A stretch of 9,664 nucleotides of DNA from an uncultured Bariatricus sp. (GTDB lineage: Bacteria; Bacillota; Clostridia; Lachnospirales; Lachnospiraceae). The notes beneath the pieces were generated by a model. It was not told where the DNA came from. It ran no database searches and saw only the letters and a list, made by a program, of their open reading frames with translations. Positions 1 to 6,654 of this stretch are shown here, one piece after another. The stretch is taken from contig CAKRFP010000055.1 in the NCBI GenBank assembly GCA_934320645.1, positions 1-9,664 of the forward strand, written 5' to 3'. A program made the position numbers and the translations under genes. How positions within the stretch are numbered: the first letter of the stretch is position 1; each line of letters opens with the position of its first letter.

Positions 1-63
1 TATTTTATATCGTAACACAATTTTTATTCTTTCACAACATTCCAGCTGCTTGTAATCGTACAA
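1..63 (-). CDS. Possible 5' end of a leftward gene (partial, TTG start)
   Basis: Reading leftward from a TTG at 63-61, 21 codons stay open to the window edge; the peptide begins MYDYKQLECCERIKIV if TTG is read as Met. A ribosome-site-like AAGGAA lies at 72-67, only about 4 nt before the TTG, which is close, and a GTG at 66-64 is an in-frame alternative. A good leftward promoter candidate (96-124) sits just upstream. I do not recognise the peptide and assign no function. Twenty-one open codons can easily occur by chance, so this is a weak call resting on promoter, ribosome site and frame together. Confidence 0.25.
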   Translation of the reverse strand, partial: MYDYKQLECCERIKIVLRYKI

Positions 64-95
64 CACTTCCTTATTTTTGTTGTTTTTCTGATTCT

Positions 96-124
96 TTTAT
101 AAATATTTTACTTCCCCTTTTCAA
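96..124 (-). promoter_or_regulatory. Leftward sigma-A-type promoter candidate
   Basis: On the minus strand TTGAAA (124-119) and TATAAA (101-96) are separated by exactly 17 bases. Both hexamers are close to the consensus. It would drive transcription off the left edge, toward the possible partial gene at 63-1, with a short A-rich leader. The surrounding DNA is very AT-rich, so chance matches are a concern. Confidence 0.4.
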
Positions 125-224
125 ACAAAAGTATTACAATAAAATTATTCATGTATACTATATTTCATGACGAACTATCTCATCTGCCATATCTGACAGT
201 CTGAGATTAAGAAAGGAGCAACAC
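125..224 (+). promoter_or_regulatory. Leader and weak promoter candidates for the rightward gene
   Basis: This AT-rich stretch precedes the gene at 225. Possible -10 elements are TATACT (154-159) and TATATT (159-164). Neither has a convincing -35 element at normal spacing, the best being TTACAA at 134-139. A strong ribosome site, AAGAAAGGAG, ends about 6 nt before the ATG at 225. I see no riboswitch or other structure here. Confidence 0.3.
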
Positions 225-581
225 ATGGCTAAAAAATTTGGTAAAATCCTGCTCGGACTGACTGCTGCAGGCGCAGCTGGTGCCGGTGCATATTACTGGT
301 TAAAGAACCGACATAATGAAGAACCGGAAGATGAGTTCGATGACTCTTTTGAAGATGATGATTTTGAACTGGACGATGATCTTGGCGAAGTGCCTGAGCG
401 TGGTTACACAACTCTTACGCCAACATCTGCAAAAGAAGAAGCTTCTGAAGAGCCTGTAGAAAAAAAAGAAGATGCAGAAACCGAATCAGAAAAAGCAGCT
501 TCCCAGACACAGGAAAATGATTCCGAAGAATCCGCTCCTGCTTCTGAAGAAATTTTAAAAAAAACTTTTCTTGCAGATTAA
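225..581 (+). CDS. Small membrane-anchored acidic protein, unknown function
   Basis: This 118-residue protein begins MAKKFGK and has one hydrophobic, small-residue-rich segment at about residues 7-25 (GKILLGLTAAGAAGAGAYYW). It is followed by a basic KNRH stop-transfer patch. The rest, about residues 31-115, is low-complexity and strongly acidic, with runs of Asp and Glu followed by an E/K/S/A-rich stretch, and looks disordered. No catalytic motif or known domain is visible. The hydrophobic part could be an uncleaved anchor; I see no lipobox cysteine. The start is supported by AAGAAAGGAG at good spacing. It is the only clear rightward gene in the window and converges on glnS, from which it is separated by a hairpin terminator. 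Its architecture resembles the acidic-tailed membrane protein at 8699-9214, but no sequence relationship is evident. Confidence 0.75.
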   Translation: MAKKFGKILLGLTAAGAAGAGAYYWLKNRHNEEPEDEFDDSFEDDDFELDDDLGEVPERGYTTLTPTSAKEEASEEPVEKKEDAETESEKAASQTQENDSEESAPASEEILKKTFLAD

Positions 582-602
582 TCATTTTCTGCATAAAACA
601 AA

Positions 603-642
603 ACCCGGAAGAAAATTTATTTTTCTTACCGGGTCTTTTATT
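603..642. terminator. Bidirectional intrinsic terminator between convergent genes
   Basis: The arms ACCCGG-AAGAAAA (603-615) and TTTTCTT-A-CCGGGT (621-634) pair as a long stem with one bulged A and a five-base loop. On the plus strand it is followed by CTTTTATT, ending the gene at 225-581. On the minus strand the stem is followed by TTTTGTTTT, so it can also end glnS, whose stop codon is at 654-652. Confidence 0.8.
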
Positions 643-651
643 ACCATTCCT

Positions 652-2316
652 TTATTTTGGAAGTCTAAACGAACTCTTCAGCGAAACGATTCTGTTAAAT
701 ACCAGATGCTCTTTGGAAGAATCATGGGAATCCACGCAGAAATATCCCTGACGCACAAACTGGAAGCTTTCATATGCTTTTGCATCTGCAAAGTTTGATT
801 CTACAAAGATTTCTTTCTCTGTAAGAGAATTCGGATTCAGGTTCAGGGAACCGTCTTCTTTATTGTAGACACCCTTTTCTTCGTCGATCAGGTTCTCATA
901 CAGTCTTACGGTTGCCGGAAGTGCTGTACTTGCCTCTACCCAGTGGATCGTTCCTTTTACTTTTCTTCCTGTGAATCCGGAACCACTCTTTGTCTCCGGA
1001 TCATAAGTACAATGTACAACAGTTACATTACCGTCTTCATCCTTTTCAAATCCGGTACAGGTTACGAAGTAAGCATTCATCAGACGCACTTCATTGCCTG
1101 GGAACAGACGGAAATATTTCTTCGGAGGCTCTTCCATAAAGTCTTCTCTCTCAATATAAAGCTCTCTTCCAAACGGAAGCTGACGGCTTCCGAGTTCTTC
1201 ATTCTCAAGATTATTCGGTGCATCCAGATATTCAATCTGTCCTTCCGGATAGTTATCGATCACAAGCTTGATCGGATCAAGGACTGCCATCATACGTGCT
1301 CTCTTAAGCTTCAGATCCTCACGGATGCAGTACTCAAGCATTGCATAATCTACAGAGCTCTGTGCTTTGGAAACTCCACACAGGTCAACGAACATCTTGA
1401 TAGATTCCGGTGTGAATCCACGGCGGCGAAGTGCTGCGATGGAAACCAGTCTCGGATCATCCCAGCCGTCTACGATCTTATCTTCTACAAGTTTCTTGAT
1501 GTAACGCTTTCCTGTAACTACGTTCGTCAGGTATAATTTTGCAAATTCGATCTGACGCGGTGGATTTGCAAATTCACATTCTCTTACTACCCAGTCATAA
1601 AGCGGTCTGTGATCTTCAAATTCCAGTGTACAGATAGAATGTGTAATTCCTTCGATTGCATCCTCGATCGGATGTGCAAAATCGTACATCGGGTAGATGC
1701 ACCACTTATCACCCGTATTGTGATGTGTCATACGTGCTACACGGTAAATGATCGGGTCTCTCATATTGATATTCGGTGATGCCATATCAATCTTCGCACG
1801 CAGAACCTTCTCTCCGTCTGCATACTTACCTGCACGCATATTTTCAAAAAGCTCAAGGTTTTCTTCCACGCTTCTGTCACGGTACGGGCTGTTCTTTCCT
1901 GGTTCTGTCAGAGTTCCTCTGTATTCACGAATCTCATCTGCCGTCAGGTCACAGACATAAGCTTTTCCTTTCTTGATCAGTTTGATCGCATACTCATACA
2001 TCTGATCAAAATAATCAGATGCAAAGTAAAGATGATCTTCCCAGTCAGCACCCAGCCATTTGATGTCGGCTTTGATGGATTCTACGAACTCTGTCTTTTC
2101 TTTTGTCGGGTTGGTATCGTCAAAACGCATATGGAATGTTCCGTTATATTTCTGTGCAAGTCCGTAGTTTAAAAGGATGGACTTTGCATGTCCGATGTGA
2201 AGGTATCCGTTCGGTTCCGGTGGAAAACGGGTACATACGTGATCGTATACGCCTTCTGCAAGATCTTTTTCAATTTCCTGTTCTATAAAATTCTTTGATA
2301 CAGCTTCTTCTGCCAT
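652..2316 (-). CDS. glnS: Glutaminyl-tRNA synthetase (GlnRS)
   Basis: This 554-residue class I synthetase attaches glutamine to tRNA-Gln in the cytoplasm. The N-terminal Rossmann fold carries FPPEPNGYLHIGHAK (residues 31-45), with the HIGH signature at 40-43, and RFDDTNP at about 64-70. The GlnRS-type segment DGWDDPRL (283-290) is followed by LRRRGFTPESIK and then a C-terminal beta-barrel anticodon-binding region ending near SLKSSFR. These features and the length fit GlnRS rather than GluRS. The second class I signature, KMSKS, is replaced by VVTGKR (266-271); the E. coli enzyme has VMSKR here. The start is supported by GAGGAGG about 7 nt before the ATG. The gene has its own promoter candidate and leader, and is separated from sigH by a tRNA-Thr transcription unit. 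Many Firmicutes lack GlnRS and make Gln-tRNA through GatCAB, so its presence suggests lateral acquisition in the lineage, which is inference. Confidence 0.95.
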   Translation of the reverse strand: MAEEAVSKNFIEQEIEKDLAEGVYDHVCTRFPPEPNGYLHIGHAKSILLNYGLAQKYNGTFHMRFDDTNPTKEKTEFVESIKADIKWLGADWEDHLYFASDYFDQMYEYAIKLIKKGKAYVCDLTADEIREYRGTLTEPGKNSPYRDRSVEENLELFENMRAGKYADGEKVLRAKIDMASPNINMRDPIIYRVARMTHHNTGDKWCIYPMYDFAHPIEDAIEGITHSICTLEFEDHRPLYDWVVRECEFANPPRQIEFAKLYLTNVVTGKRYIKKLVEDKIVDGWDDPRLVSIAALRRRGFTPESIKMFVDLCGVSKAQSSVDYAMLEYCIREDLKLKRARMMAVLDPIKLVIDNYPEGQIEYLDAPNNLENEELGSRQLPFGRELYIEREDFMEEPPKKYFRLFPGNEVRLMNAYFVTCTGFEKDEDGNVTVVHCTYDPETKSGSGFTGRKVKGTIHWVEASTALPATVRLYENLIDEEKGVYNKEDGSLNLNPNSLTEKEIFVESNFADAKAYESFQFVRQGYFCVDSHDSSKEHLVFNRIVSLKSSFRLPK

Positions 2317-2353
2317 TGAAGTTCCTCCTCGCGTCTCTCTATTACTTCATAAT

Positions 2354-2380
2354 CTGCCATTATATGGCAGTCTTTTTCTT
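2354..2380. other. Perfect hairpin with T-tract in the glnS leader
   Basis: CTGCCAT (2354-2360) and ATGGCAG (2364-2370) form a perfect 7-bp stem with a 3-nt loop. On the plus strand it is followed by TCTTTTTCTT, the form of an intrinsic terminator pointing against glnS. On the minus strand it lies in the glnS 5' leader, about 25 nt upstream of the ribosome site, and is not followed by a T-tract. It may block antisense transcription entering from glnS, or act as an mRNA leader hairpin. Confidence 0.5.
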
Positions 2381-2430
2381 GTCATGCATCTCAATCATTG
2401 TCCTGTGGACAGTTTTGATTCATGTCCTTT

Positions 2431-2459
2431 AGTTTATCACACTTTCTACACACGGACAA
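2431..2459 (-). promoter_or_regulatory. Candidate glnS promoter
   Basis: On the minus strand TTGTCC (2459-2454) and TAAACT (2436-2431) are spaced by 17 bases. Each hexamer matches consensus at about four positions. Transcription would start near 2424, giving a leader of about 108 nt before glnS. It lies directly after the tRNA-Thr terminator, where a new start is expected. Confidence 0.45.
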
Positions 2460-2462
2460 GTG

Positions 2463-2509
2463 AAAAAAAAGCAGACATTGTACCTTCCAACCGGAAATAC
2501 AACTCTGCT
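2463..2509 (-). terminator. Terminator of the tRNA-Thr unit
   Basis: Minus-strand arms AGCAGA (2509-2504) and TCTGCT (2475-2470) enclose further paired blocks TTGTA/TACAA and TTTCC/GGAAG around a GGTT loop. The long stem is followed by a run of T residues (2470-2463), a classic intrinsic terminator. It begins 13 nt after the tRNA 3' end and should insulate glnS from tRNA and sigH transcription. Confidence 0.85.
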
Positions 2510-2522
2510 TCTTAAATATATA

Positions 2523-2595
2523 AGCTGCCTAGCGGAATCGAACCGCCGACCTCCGCCTTACCAAGGCGACGCTCTACCGACTGAGCCAAGGCAGC
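2523..2595 (-). tRNA. tRNA-Thr (anticodon GGU)
   Basis: The minus strand folds as a 73-nt cloverleaf. The acceptor arms are GCTGCCT and AGGCAGC with discriminator U, the D arm is GCTC/GAGC, and the T arm is GGCGG TTCGATT CCGCT. The anticodon stem TCGCC/GGCGG holds the loop TTGGTAA, so the anticodon is GGT, reading ACC and ACU threonine codons. The CCA end is not encoded (TAT follows), so it must be added by the CCA-adding enzyme. The gene is transcribed alone from a consensus-like promoter at 2619-2648 and ends at its own terminator. Confidence 0.97.
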
Positions 2596-2618
2596 CTGCG
2601 CATTTTCGCGACTCATTT

Positions 2619-2648
2619 AATATAGCACATCACTGCTTTGCTTGTCAA
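2619..2648 (-). promoter_or_regulatory. tRNA-Thr promoter
   Basis: On the minus strand a perfect TTGACA (2648-2643) is 18 bases from TATATT (2624-2619), a 5/6 match to the -10 consensus. The expected start is near 2612, about 16 nt before the mature tRNA 5' end at 2595. It lies just downstream of the sigH stop codon, where I see no sigH terminator, so sigH transcripts may run into the tRNA unit. Confidence 0.75.
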
Positions 2649-2667
2649 TATTTTTAATTTTATATTT

Positions 2668-3300
2668 TTACTTTTTTTCAGACCGGCGTTTTTCTTCCAG
2701 AAGCCGACGTGCTTTGGTTTTGATCCGCTGCAGGGCATTGTCGATCGTCTTCGGACTTTTGTCCATAAATTCTGCGATCTTCAGATACTCCATTCCCTGC
2801 AGATGAAGATACAGCACCTTTCGCTCCAGCTTACTTAATTTTTCTTTCAGTTCCTCTTCAAACGCATTCGTATACTCTTCTCCAAGGATCATCAGCTCCG
2901 GATTACTCTCTTTCCCTGCTTCGATTGTATCTACTATGGAAAGCCCGTTCTCCTCCGGATTGTCACTTGCAGATGCGTAAATCGACACATAAGAATTGAG
3001 CGGCAGATGTTTTTTCCGCTGTGAAGCCTTGATCGCCGTATACATCTGACGTGACACACAAAGTCCGGCAAAACTTGAAAAGCTTGCACCTTCTTTCGGA
3101 TCATAATCCTGCACCGCTTTAAAAAGACCGATCATCCCCTCCTGGATCAGATCGTCATTTTCTCCGCCCCACAGATACATGGCACGCGCTTGTTTGCGTA
3201 CCATGTCTTTGTATTTTTCCATCAGATAATCCGTGATCTCGGTCTTACCTTCCCGAAGCAGTTCAATCAGCTGCTCATCTGTCATTTTCCCCAGATCCAT
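2668..3300 (-). CDS. sigH: RNA polymerase sigma-H factor (Spo0H-type)
   Basis: SigH directs RNA polymerase to stationary-phase and early sporulation genes in endospore formers. Counting from the upstream Met at 3306, region 2 runs about 30-100, with DDLIQEGMIGLFKAVQDYD (51-69) and SFSSFAGLCVSRQMYTAIK, followed by HLPLNSYVS as in B. subtilis SigH. Region 4 (about 157-203) is a helix-turn-helix with LERKVLYLHLQGMEYLKIA and KTIDNALQRIK. Length is 210-212 residues, against 218 in B. subtilis. Two starts are possible: the ATG at 3306 has GGAG only 1 nt before it, while the ATG at 3300 has the same GGAG 7 nt upstream, so I chose 3300. It is the last gene of the cysE operon, 18 nt after rlmB; yacP, which sits between them in Bacillus, is missing. 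No internal promoter was convincing. Confidence 0.93.
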   Translation of the reverse strand: MDLGKMTDEQLIELLREGKTEITDYLMEKYKDMVRKQARAMYLWGGENDDLIQEGMIGLFKAVQDYDPKEGASFSSFAGLCVSRQMYTAIKASQRKKHLPLNSYVSIYASASDNPEENGLSIVDTIEAGKESNPELMILGEEYTNAFEEELKEKLSKLERKVLYLHLQGMEYLKIAEFMDKSPKTIDNALQRIKTKARRLLEEKRRSEKK

Positions 3301-3318
3301 TTTCATTCTCCGATTTTC

Positions 3319-4068
3319 CTAACTCATGCGCTGACGTACGATTTCATAGGCAAGGACACCTGCTGCCACAGATGCATTCAAGGAGTCGATATCTCCTTTC
3401 ATCGGAATGGACGCCATCATATCACAGGTTTCTTTTACCAGACGTCCGACACCTTCGCCTTCGTTTCCGATCACCAGACCAATCGGTCCTTTCAGATTCA
3501 CGCGGTACATCACATCCCCATCCATATCTGCACAGACGAACCAGAGTCCCTTTTCCTTCAGTTCTTCCATGGTTTTCACCAGATTGGTGACTTTTGCTAC
3601 CGGTGTGTAATTCAGCGCACCTGCCGATGTCTTTGCAACGGTTGCAGTAAGACCTGCTGCGCGGTGCTTTGGAATGATCACACCATGCGCGCCCGCAAGA
3701 TTGGCAGTACGGATGATCGCGCCGAGATTATGTGGATCCTCAATATTGTCCAGAAGGATCAGGAACGGATCTTCTCCTTTCTGTTTTGCAAGCTCCAGCA
3801 TATCTTCCACCTGCGCATACTCATAAGCCGCCGCCTGCGCAATGACCCCCTGATGTCTTCCGGTCTCTGAAATCTGGTTCAGACGTTCTTTGGTTACAAA
3901 ATTCAGAATCGTATCATGCTTTTTTGCTTCTCTTACGATACTTCTGATCGGTCCGTCCTGACATCCGTCAAGAATATATACTTTGTCAATCGGTTTCCCT
4001 GAGCGAAATGCTTCCATTACCGCATTTCTCCCCTCGATCTGCTGACTGTTCATCTTTTTTTCTTCCAT
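3319..4068 (-). CDS. rlmB: 23S rRNA (guanosine-2'-O)-methyltransferase, TrmH/SpoU family
   Basis: This 249-residue SAM-dependent SPOUT enzyme should 2'-O-methylate a guanosine of the 23S rRNA peptidyl-transferase region (Gm2251 in E. coli numbering). An N-terminal substrate-binding domain (about 8-85, beginning IEGRNAVMEAF) precedes the knotted catalytic domain. Motif 1 is DNIEDPHNLGAIIRTA (107-122), motif 2 is LVIGNEGEGV (198-207), and motif 3 is IPMKGDIDSLNASVAAG (221-237). Length is typical. AGGAG lies 7 nt before the ATG. The mrnC stop is 1 nt upstream, so the two are very likely translated from one message. The TrmH family also includes tRNA methyltransferases, but the N-terminal domain and gene order favour RlmB. 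Confidence 0.93.
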   Translation of the reverse strand: MEEKKMNSQQIEGRNAVMEAFRSGKPIDKVYILDGCQDGPIRSIVREAKKHDTILNFVTKERLNQISETGRHQGVIAQAAAYEYAQVEDMLELAKQKGEDPFLILLDNIEDPHNLGAIIRTANLAGAHGVIIPKHRAAGLTATVAKTSAGALNYTPVAKVTNLVKTMEELKEKGLWFVCADMDGDVMYRVNLKGPIGLVIGNEGEGVGRLVKETCDMMASIPMKGDIDSLNASVAAGVLAYEIVRQRMS

Positions 4069-4069
4069 T

Positions 4070-4537
4070 CTATTTCTCCTGCTTCTTTTCTTCTTCGCAT
4101 TCGCATAAGTGTTCCAGACCGATCCTGACCAGATCTGCCATTCTTTTCCATTCTCTTTTCAGGTAAAGCCATCCCATCAGCGCTTCAAATCCGGTTGCAC
4201 GTCGGTAATCGGTCAGTGACTGGTTCTTTGCCGGAGATACTGATTTGGCATTTCGGCCTCTTCTGTAAACAGCATGCTCTTCTTCAGTGAGCAGCGGCTG
4301 AAGGACACGCATCATCTCTGACTGGGCAGACGCCTGCACCATACTGCTTGTCTCCTGATGTAATTTTTTTACCTGTTTATTGCCTTCGCTGATCACCTTT
4401 GTCTTGATGATCAGATCATAAATGCTGTCCCCTATATAAGCCAGAGTAAGAGGTGAATAGCCTTCCGGCTCCACCTCTTTCATCCCAAGCACTTCTCTTA
4501 TATAGTCAGCGATTTCAAATTCTACGCTTTTTTCCAT
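4070..4537 (-). CDS. mrnC: Mini-ribonuclease III (23S rRNA maturation)
   Basis: This 155-residue protein is a stand-alone RNase III catalytic domain without a double-stranded RNA-binding domain. In B. subtilis, Mini-III trims 23S rRNA precursor ends at a double-stranded processing stalk. The signature AYIGDSIYDL (33-42) carries the catalytic Asp37. RRGRNAKS (92-99) and TGFEALMGWLYL (115-126) follow, the latter with catalytic Glu118. The length is slightly above the roughly 140 residues usual for the family because of short N- and C-terminal extensions, the latter a charged EEEKKQEK tail. The ATG overlaps the 3' end of cysS by 16 nt in a different frame, and its ribosome site (GAAGGAG, 4 nt from the ATG) lies inside cysS. 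Translational coupling is therefore likely. Confidence 0.93.
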   Translation of the reverse strand: MEKSVEFEIADYIREVLGMKEVEPEGYSPLTLAYIGDSIYDLIIKTKVISEGNKQVKKLHQETSSMVQASAQSEMMRVLQPLLTEEEHAVYRRGRNAKSVSPAKNQSLTDYRRATGFEALMGWLYLKREWKRMADLVRIGLEHLCECEEEKKQEK

Positions 4538-5928
4538 TGTACTCCTTCTCTGGTATCCTTCAGGATAATTCCTTTTTCCAGAAGCTCGTCACGAATCGCA
4601 TCGGCTCTTGCAAAATCTTTTGCTTTTCTTGCTGCCTGACGCTCTTCGATCAGTTTCTCAATATCTGCATCCAGAAGTTCTTCCTTCTTATCCAAGATCA
4701 GTCCCAGGACATCACCCAGTTTTACGATTCTGTCAAGCAGACTCTGGAGATATTCTTTTGAGCTTTCTGCGGTTGCAGTGGTATTTGCATATTTTACAAG
4801 ATCGAAGATTGCTGCGATCGCATCGGCTGTGTTGAAATCGTCGTCCATTGCATTTTCAAATTCTTCTACATAAGCATCCGTCTTTGCAAATGCTACTTTT
4901 TCTTCTGCGCTCATCTCTTCTACAGTTGCTGCGCCAAGAAGATGTTTCAGATTATCCGTTGCATTGATGATTCTTTCCAGACCGTTCTTGGATGCTTCCA
5001 TCAGTTCTGCGCTGAAGTTCAGCGGGCTTCTGTAATGTGCGCTCAGCATGAAGAAACGAAGCACCTGAAGATCATACTGTTCGCTGATCTCTCTTACGGT
5101 ACGGAAATTCCCAAGTGATTTGGACATTTTGCGATTGTCAATGTTCAGGAATGCATTGTGCATCCAGTATCTTGCAAATTCTTTGCCATTGGCAGCTTCA
5201 CTCTGCGCGATCTCATTCTCATGATGTGGGAACACAAGGTCTTCTCCACCAGCATGAATATCGATCTGTTCGCCAAGATATTTTCTTGACATGACAGAGC
5301 ATTCAATATGCCATCCCGGACGTCCGTCTGACCATGGTGACTCCCAGAAAGGCTCTCCTTCTTTTTTCGGTTTCCAGAGTACGAAATCCAGTGGATCTTC
5401 TTTTTCATCTTCTCCACTTACCAGAAGAGAACGACCGCCGGAACGAAGATCATCCAGATTCTTGTGGGATAATTTTCCATAATCTTTGAACTTTCTTGTA
5501 CTGAAATAAACGGTTCCGTTCTTCTCATAAGCATAACCTTTTTCGATCAGTTCGGAAATCATCTCAACCATGCCGCAGATTTCTTCTGTTGCAAGTGGAT
5601 GCTTGGTTGCAGGCTTTACATTCATTCCTGCCATATCTTTTTTGCACTCTGCGATATAGCGCTGTGAAATTTCCTGTGCGGATACCTCTTCTTCAATTGC
5701 CTTTTTGATGATCTTGTCATCCACATCTGTGAAGTTGGATACATAATTGACATCATATCCCTTATATTCAAAATAACGGCGAACCGTATCAAATACGATC
5801 ATCGGTCTTGCATTTCCGATATGAATATAGTTGTATACAGTCGGTCCGCAGACATACATTCTTACCTTTCCTTCTTCCAGAGGAACGAATTCTTCTTTCT
5901 TTTTCGTAAGTGTGTTAAATACTTTCAT
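4522..5928 (-). CDS. cysS: Cysteinyl-tRNA synthetase (CysRS)
   Basis: This 468-residue class I synthetase charges tRNA-Cys. MYVCGPTVYNYIHIGNAR (24-41) holds the HIGH-type motif (HIGN, 36-39) and the first zinc ligand Cys27. The remaining zinc ligands are Cys210 in GWHIECS, and His235 and Glu239 in FPHHENE. These match the zinc site that discriminates cysteine in E. coli CysRS. A perfect KMSKS is at 267-271. The C-terminal helical region (about 300-468) contains the DALR-type MDDDFNTADAIA and the anticodon-end segment ARAIRDELLEKGI-like ARADAIRDELLEKGI. AAGGAG lies 7 nt before the ATG. The gene follows cysE by 20 nt and overlaps mrnC by 16 nt. Pairing with cysE below a cysteine T-box is a known Firmicutes arrangement. 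Confidence 0.97.
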   Translation of the reverse strand: MKVFNTLTKKKEEFVPLEEGKVRMYVCGPTVYNYIHIGNARPMIVFDTVRRYFEYKGYDVNYVSNFTDVDDKIIKKAIEEEVSAQEISQRYIAECKKDMAGMNVKPATKHPLATEEICGMVEMISELIEKGYAYEKNGTVYFSTRKFKDYGKLSHKNLDDLRSGGRSLLVSGEDEKEDPLDFVLWKPKKEGEPFWESPWSDGRPGWHIECSVMSRKYLGEQIDIHAGGEDLVFPHHENEIAQSEAANGKEFARYWMHNAFLNIDNRKMSKSLGNFRTVREISEQYDLQVLRFFMLSAHYRSPLNFSAELMEASKNGLERIINATDNLKHLLGAATVEEMSAEEKVAFAKTDAYVEEFENAMDDDFNTADAIAAIFDLVKYANTTATAESSKEYLQSLLDRIVKLGDVLGLILDKKEELLDADIEKLIEERQAARKAKDFARADAIRDELLEKGIILKDTREGVQWKKA

Positions 5929-5948
5929 AAAGCTACTCCTTCTTTTTT

Positions 5949-6623
5949 CTATGCTTCCTCGATTATTTTTTCTTTCGCAAGTTCTTCTTTCAATGCTTTC
6001 AGTTCTTTCTTCAGACGGATATTGTCAGTCTGAAGCTGACGGATATCGTTCAATACCGGATCTGGCAGATGGATCTGATCCAGGTCAGCGCTCGGAACTT
6101 TCTGGTCACCCATGCGGACAATTCTTCCCGGAACACCGACAACCGTACAGTTCGGAGGTACTTCCTCGATTACAACGGATCCTGCCCCGATCTTGGAATT
6201 CTTTCCGATCGTAAAAGAACCGATAACCTTCGCTCCGGCACTGACCATGACGTTATCTTCCAGCGTTGGATGGCGCTTGCCCTGCTCTTTTCCTGTACCA
6301 CCCAGGGTTACTCCCTGATACAGTGTAATATTATCGCCCAGGATTGCAGTCTCGCCGATGATAACGCCACTTCCATGGTCAATGAAAAGTCCTTTTCCAA
6401 TGGTTGCTCCCGGATGGATCTCGATTCCTGTCTTTCTTACACCACGCTGCGACACCCACCGTGCCAAAAAATAGTGTTTTTTCAGATACAGCTTATGTGC
6501 GATCCTGTAATGAAGCATTACCTTAAAGCTTGGATACAGAAGCACTTCGATATCAGACTTGATTGCCGGATCTCGTTCTTTTACAACTTTGATTTCTTCT
6601 TTGATATAGGAAATAACTCCCAT
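5949..6623 (-). CDS. cysE: Serine O-acetyltransferase
   Basis: The enzyme converts L-serine and acetyl-CoA to O-acetylserine, the precursor sulfhydrylated to cysteine. From the chosen start it has 224 residues. An N-terminal helical region (1-65) precedes a left-handed beta-helix of hexapeptide repeats (about 66-166). The active-site Asp82-His83 lie in LFIDHGSGVIIGETA, followed by LYQGVTLGGTGKEQGKRHP with His118. This is the short Gram-positive/EpsC-like form. The C-terminus (about 188-224) is a charged coiled-coil-like helix and does not end in the Ile used by E. coli CysE to bind CysK. A GTG at 6632 would add three residues, but it overlaps the AGAGGTG ribosome site, so I chose the ATG at 6623. 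It is the first gene after the T-box leader. Confidence 0.95.
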   Translation of the reverse strand: MGVISYIKEEIKVVKERDPAIKSDIEVLLYPSFKVMLHYRIAHKLYLKKHYFLARWVSQRGVRKTGIEIHPGATIGKGLFIDHGSGVIIGETAILGDNITLYQGVTLGGTGKEQGKRHPTLEDNVMVSAGAKVIGSFTIGKNSKIGAGSVVIEEVPPNCTVVGVPGRIVRMGDQKVPSADLDQIHLPDPVLNDIRQLQTDNIRLKKELKALKEELAKEKIIEEA

Positions 6624-6654
6624 TTCATTCACCTCTGATTTGGAATTTCCTGTG

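Noticed and set aside
943..1536. Plus-strand frame opposite glnS
   Set aside because: The minus-strand GlnRS reading is unambiguous; the plus-strand product is a compositional shadow.
2317..2522. T-box control of glnS
   Set aside because: The leader has hairpins but no TGGNACCGCGG core and no terminator/antiterminator pair on the glnS strand.
3190..3870. Plus-strand frame opposite sigH and rlmB
   Set aside because: Both minus-strand proteins show family motifs through this stretch; the plus-strand reading has none.
6624..6632. GTG start for cysE at 6632
   Set aside because: The GTG is part of the AGAGGTG ribosome site; the ATG at 6623 has correct spacing from it.
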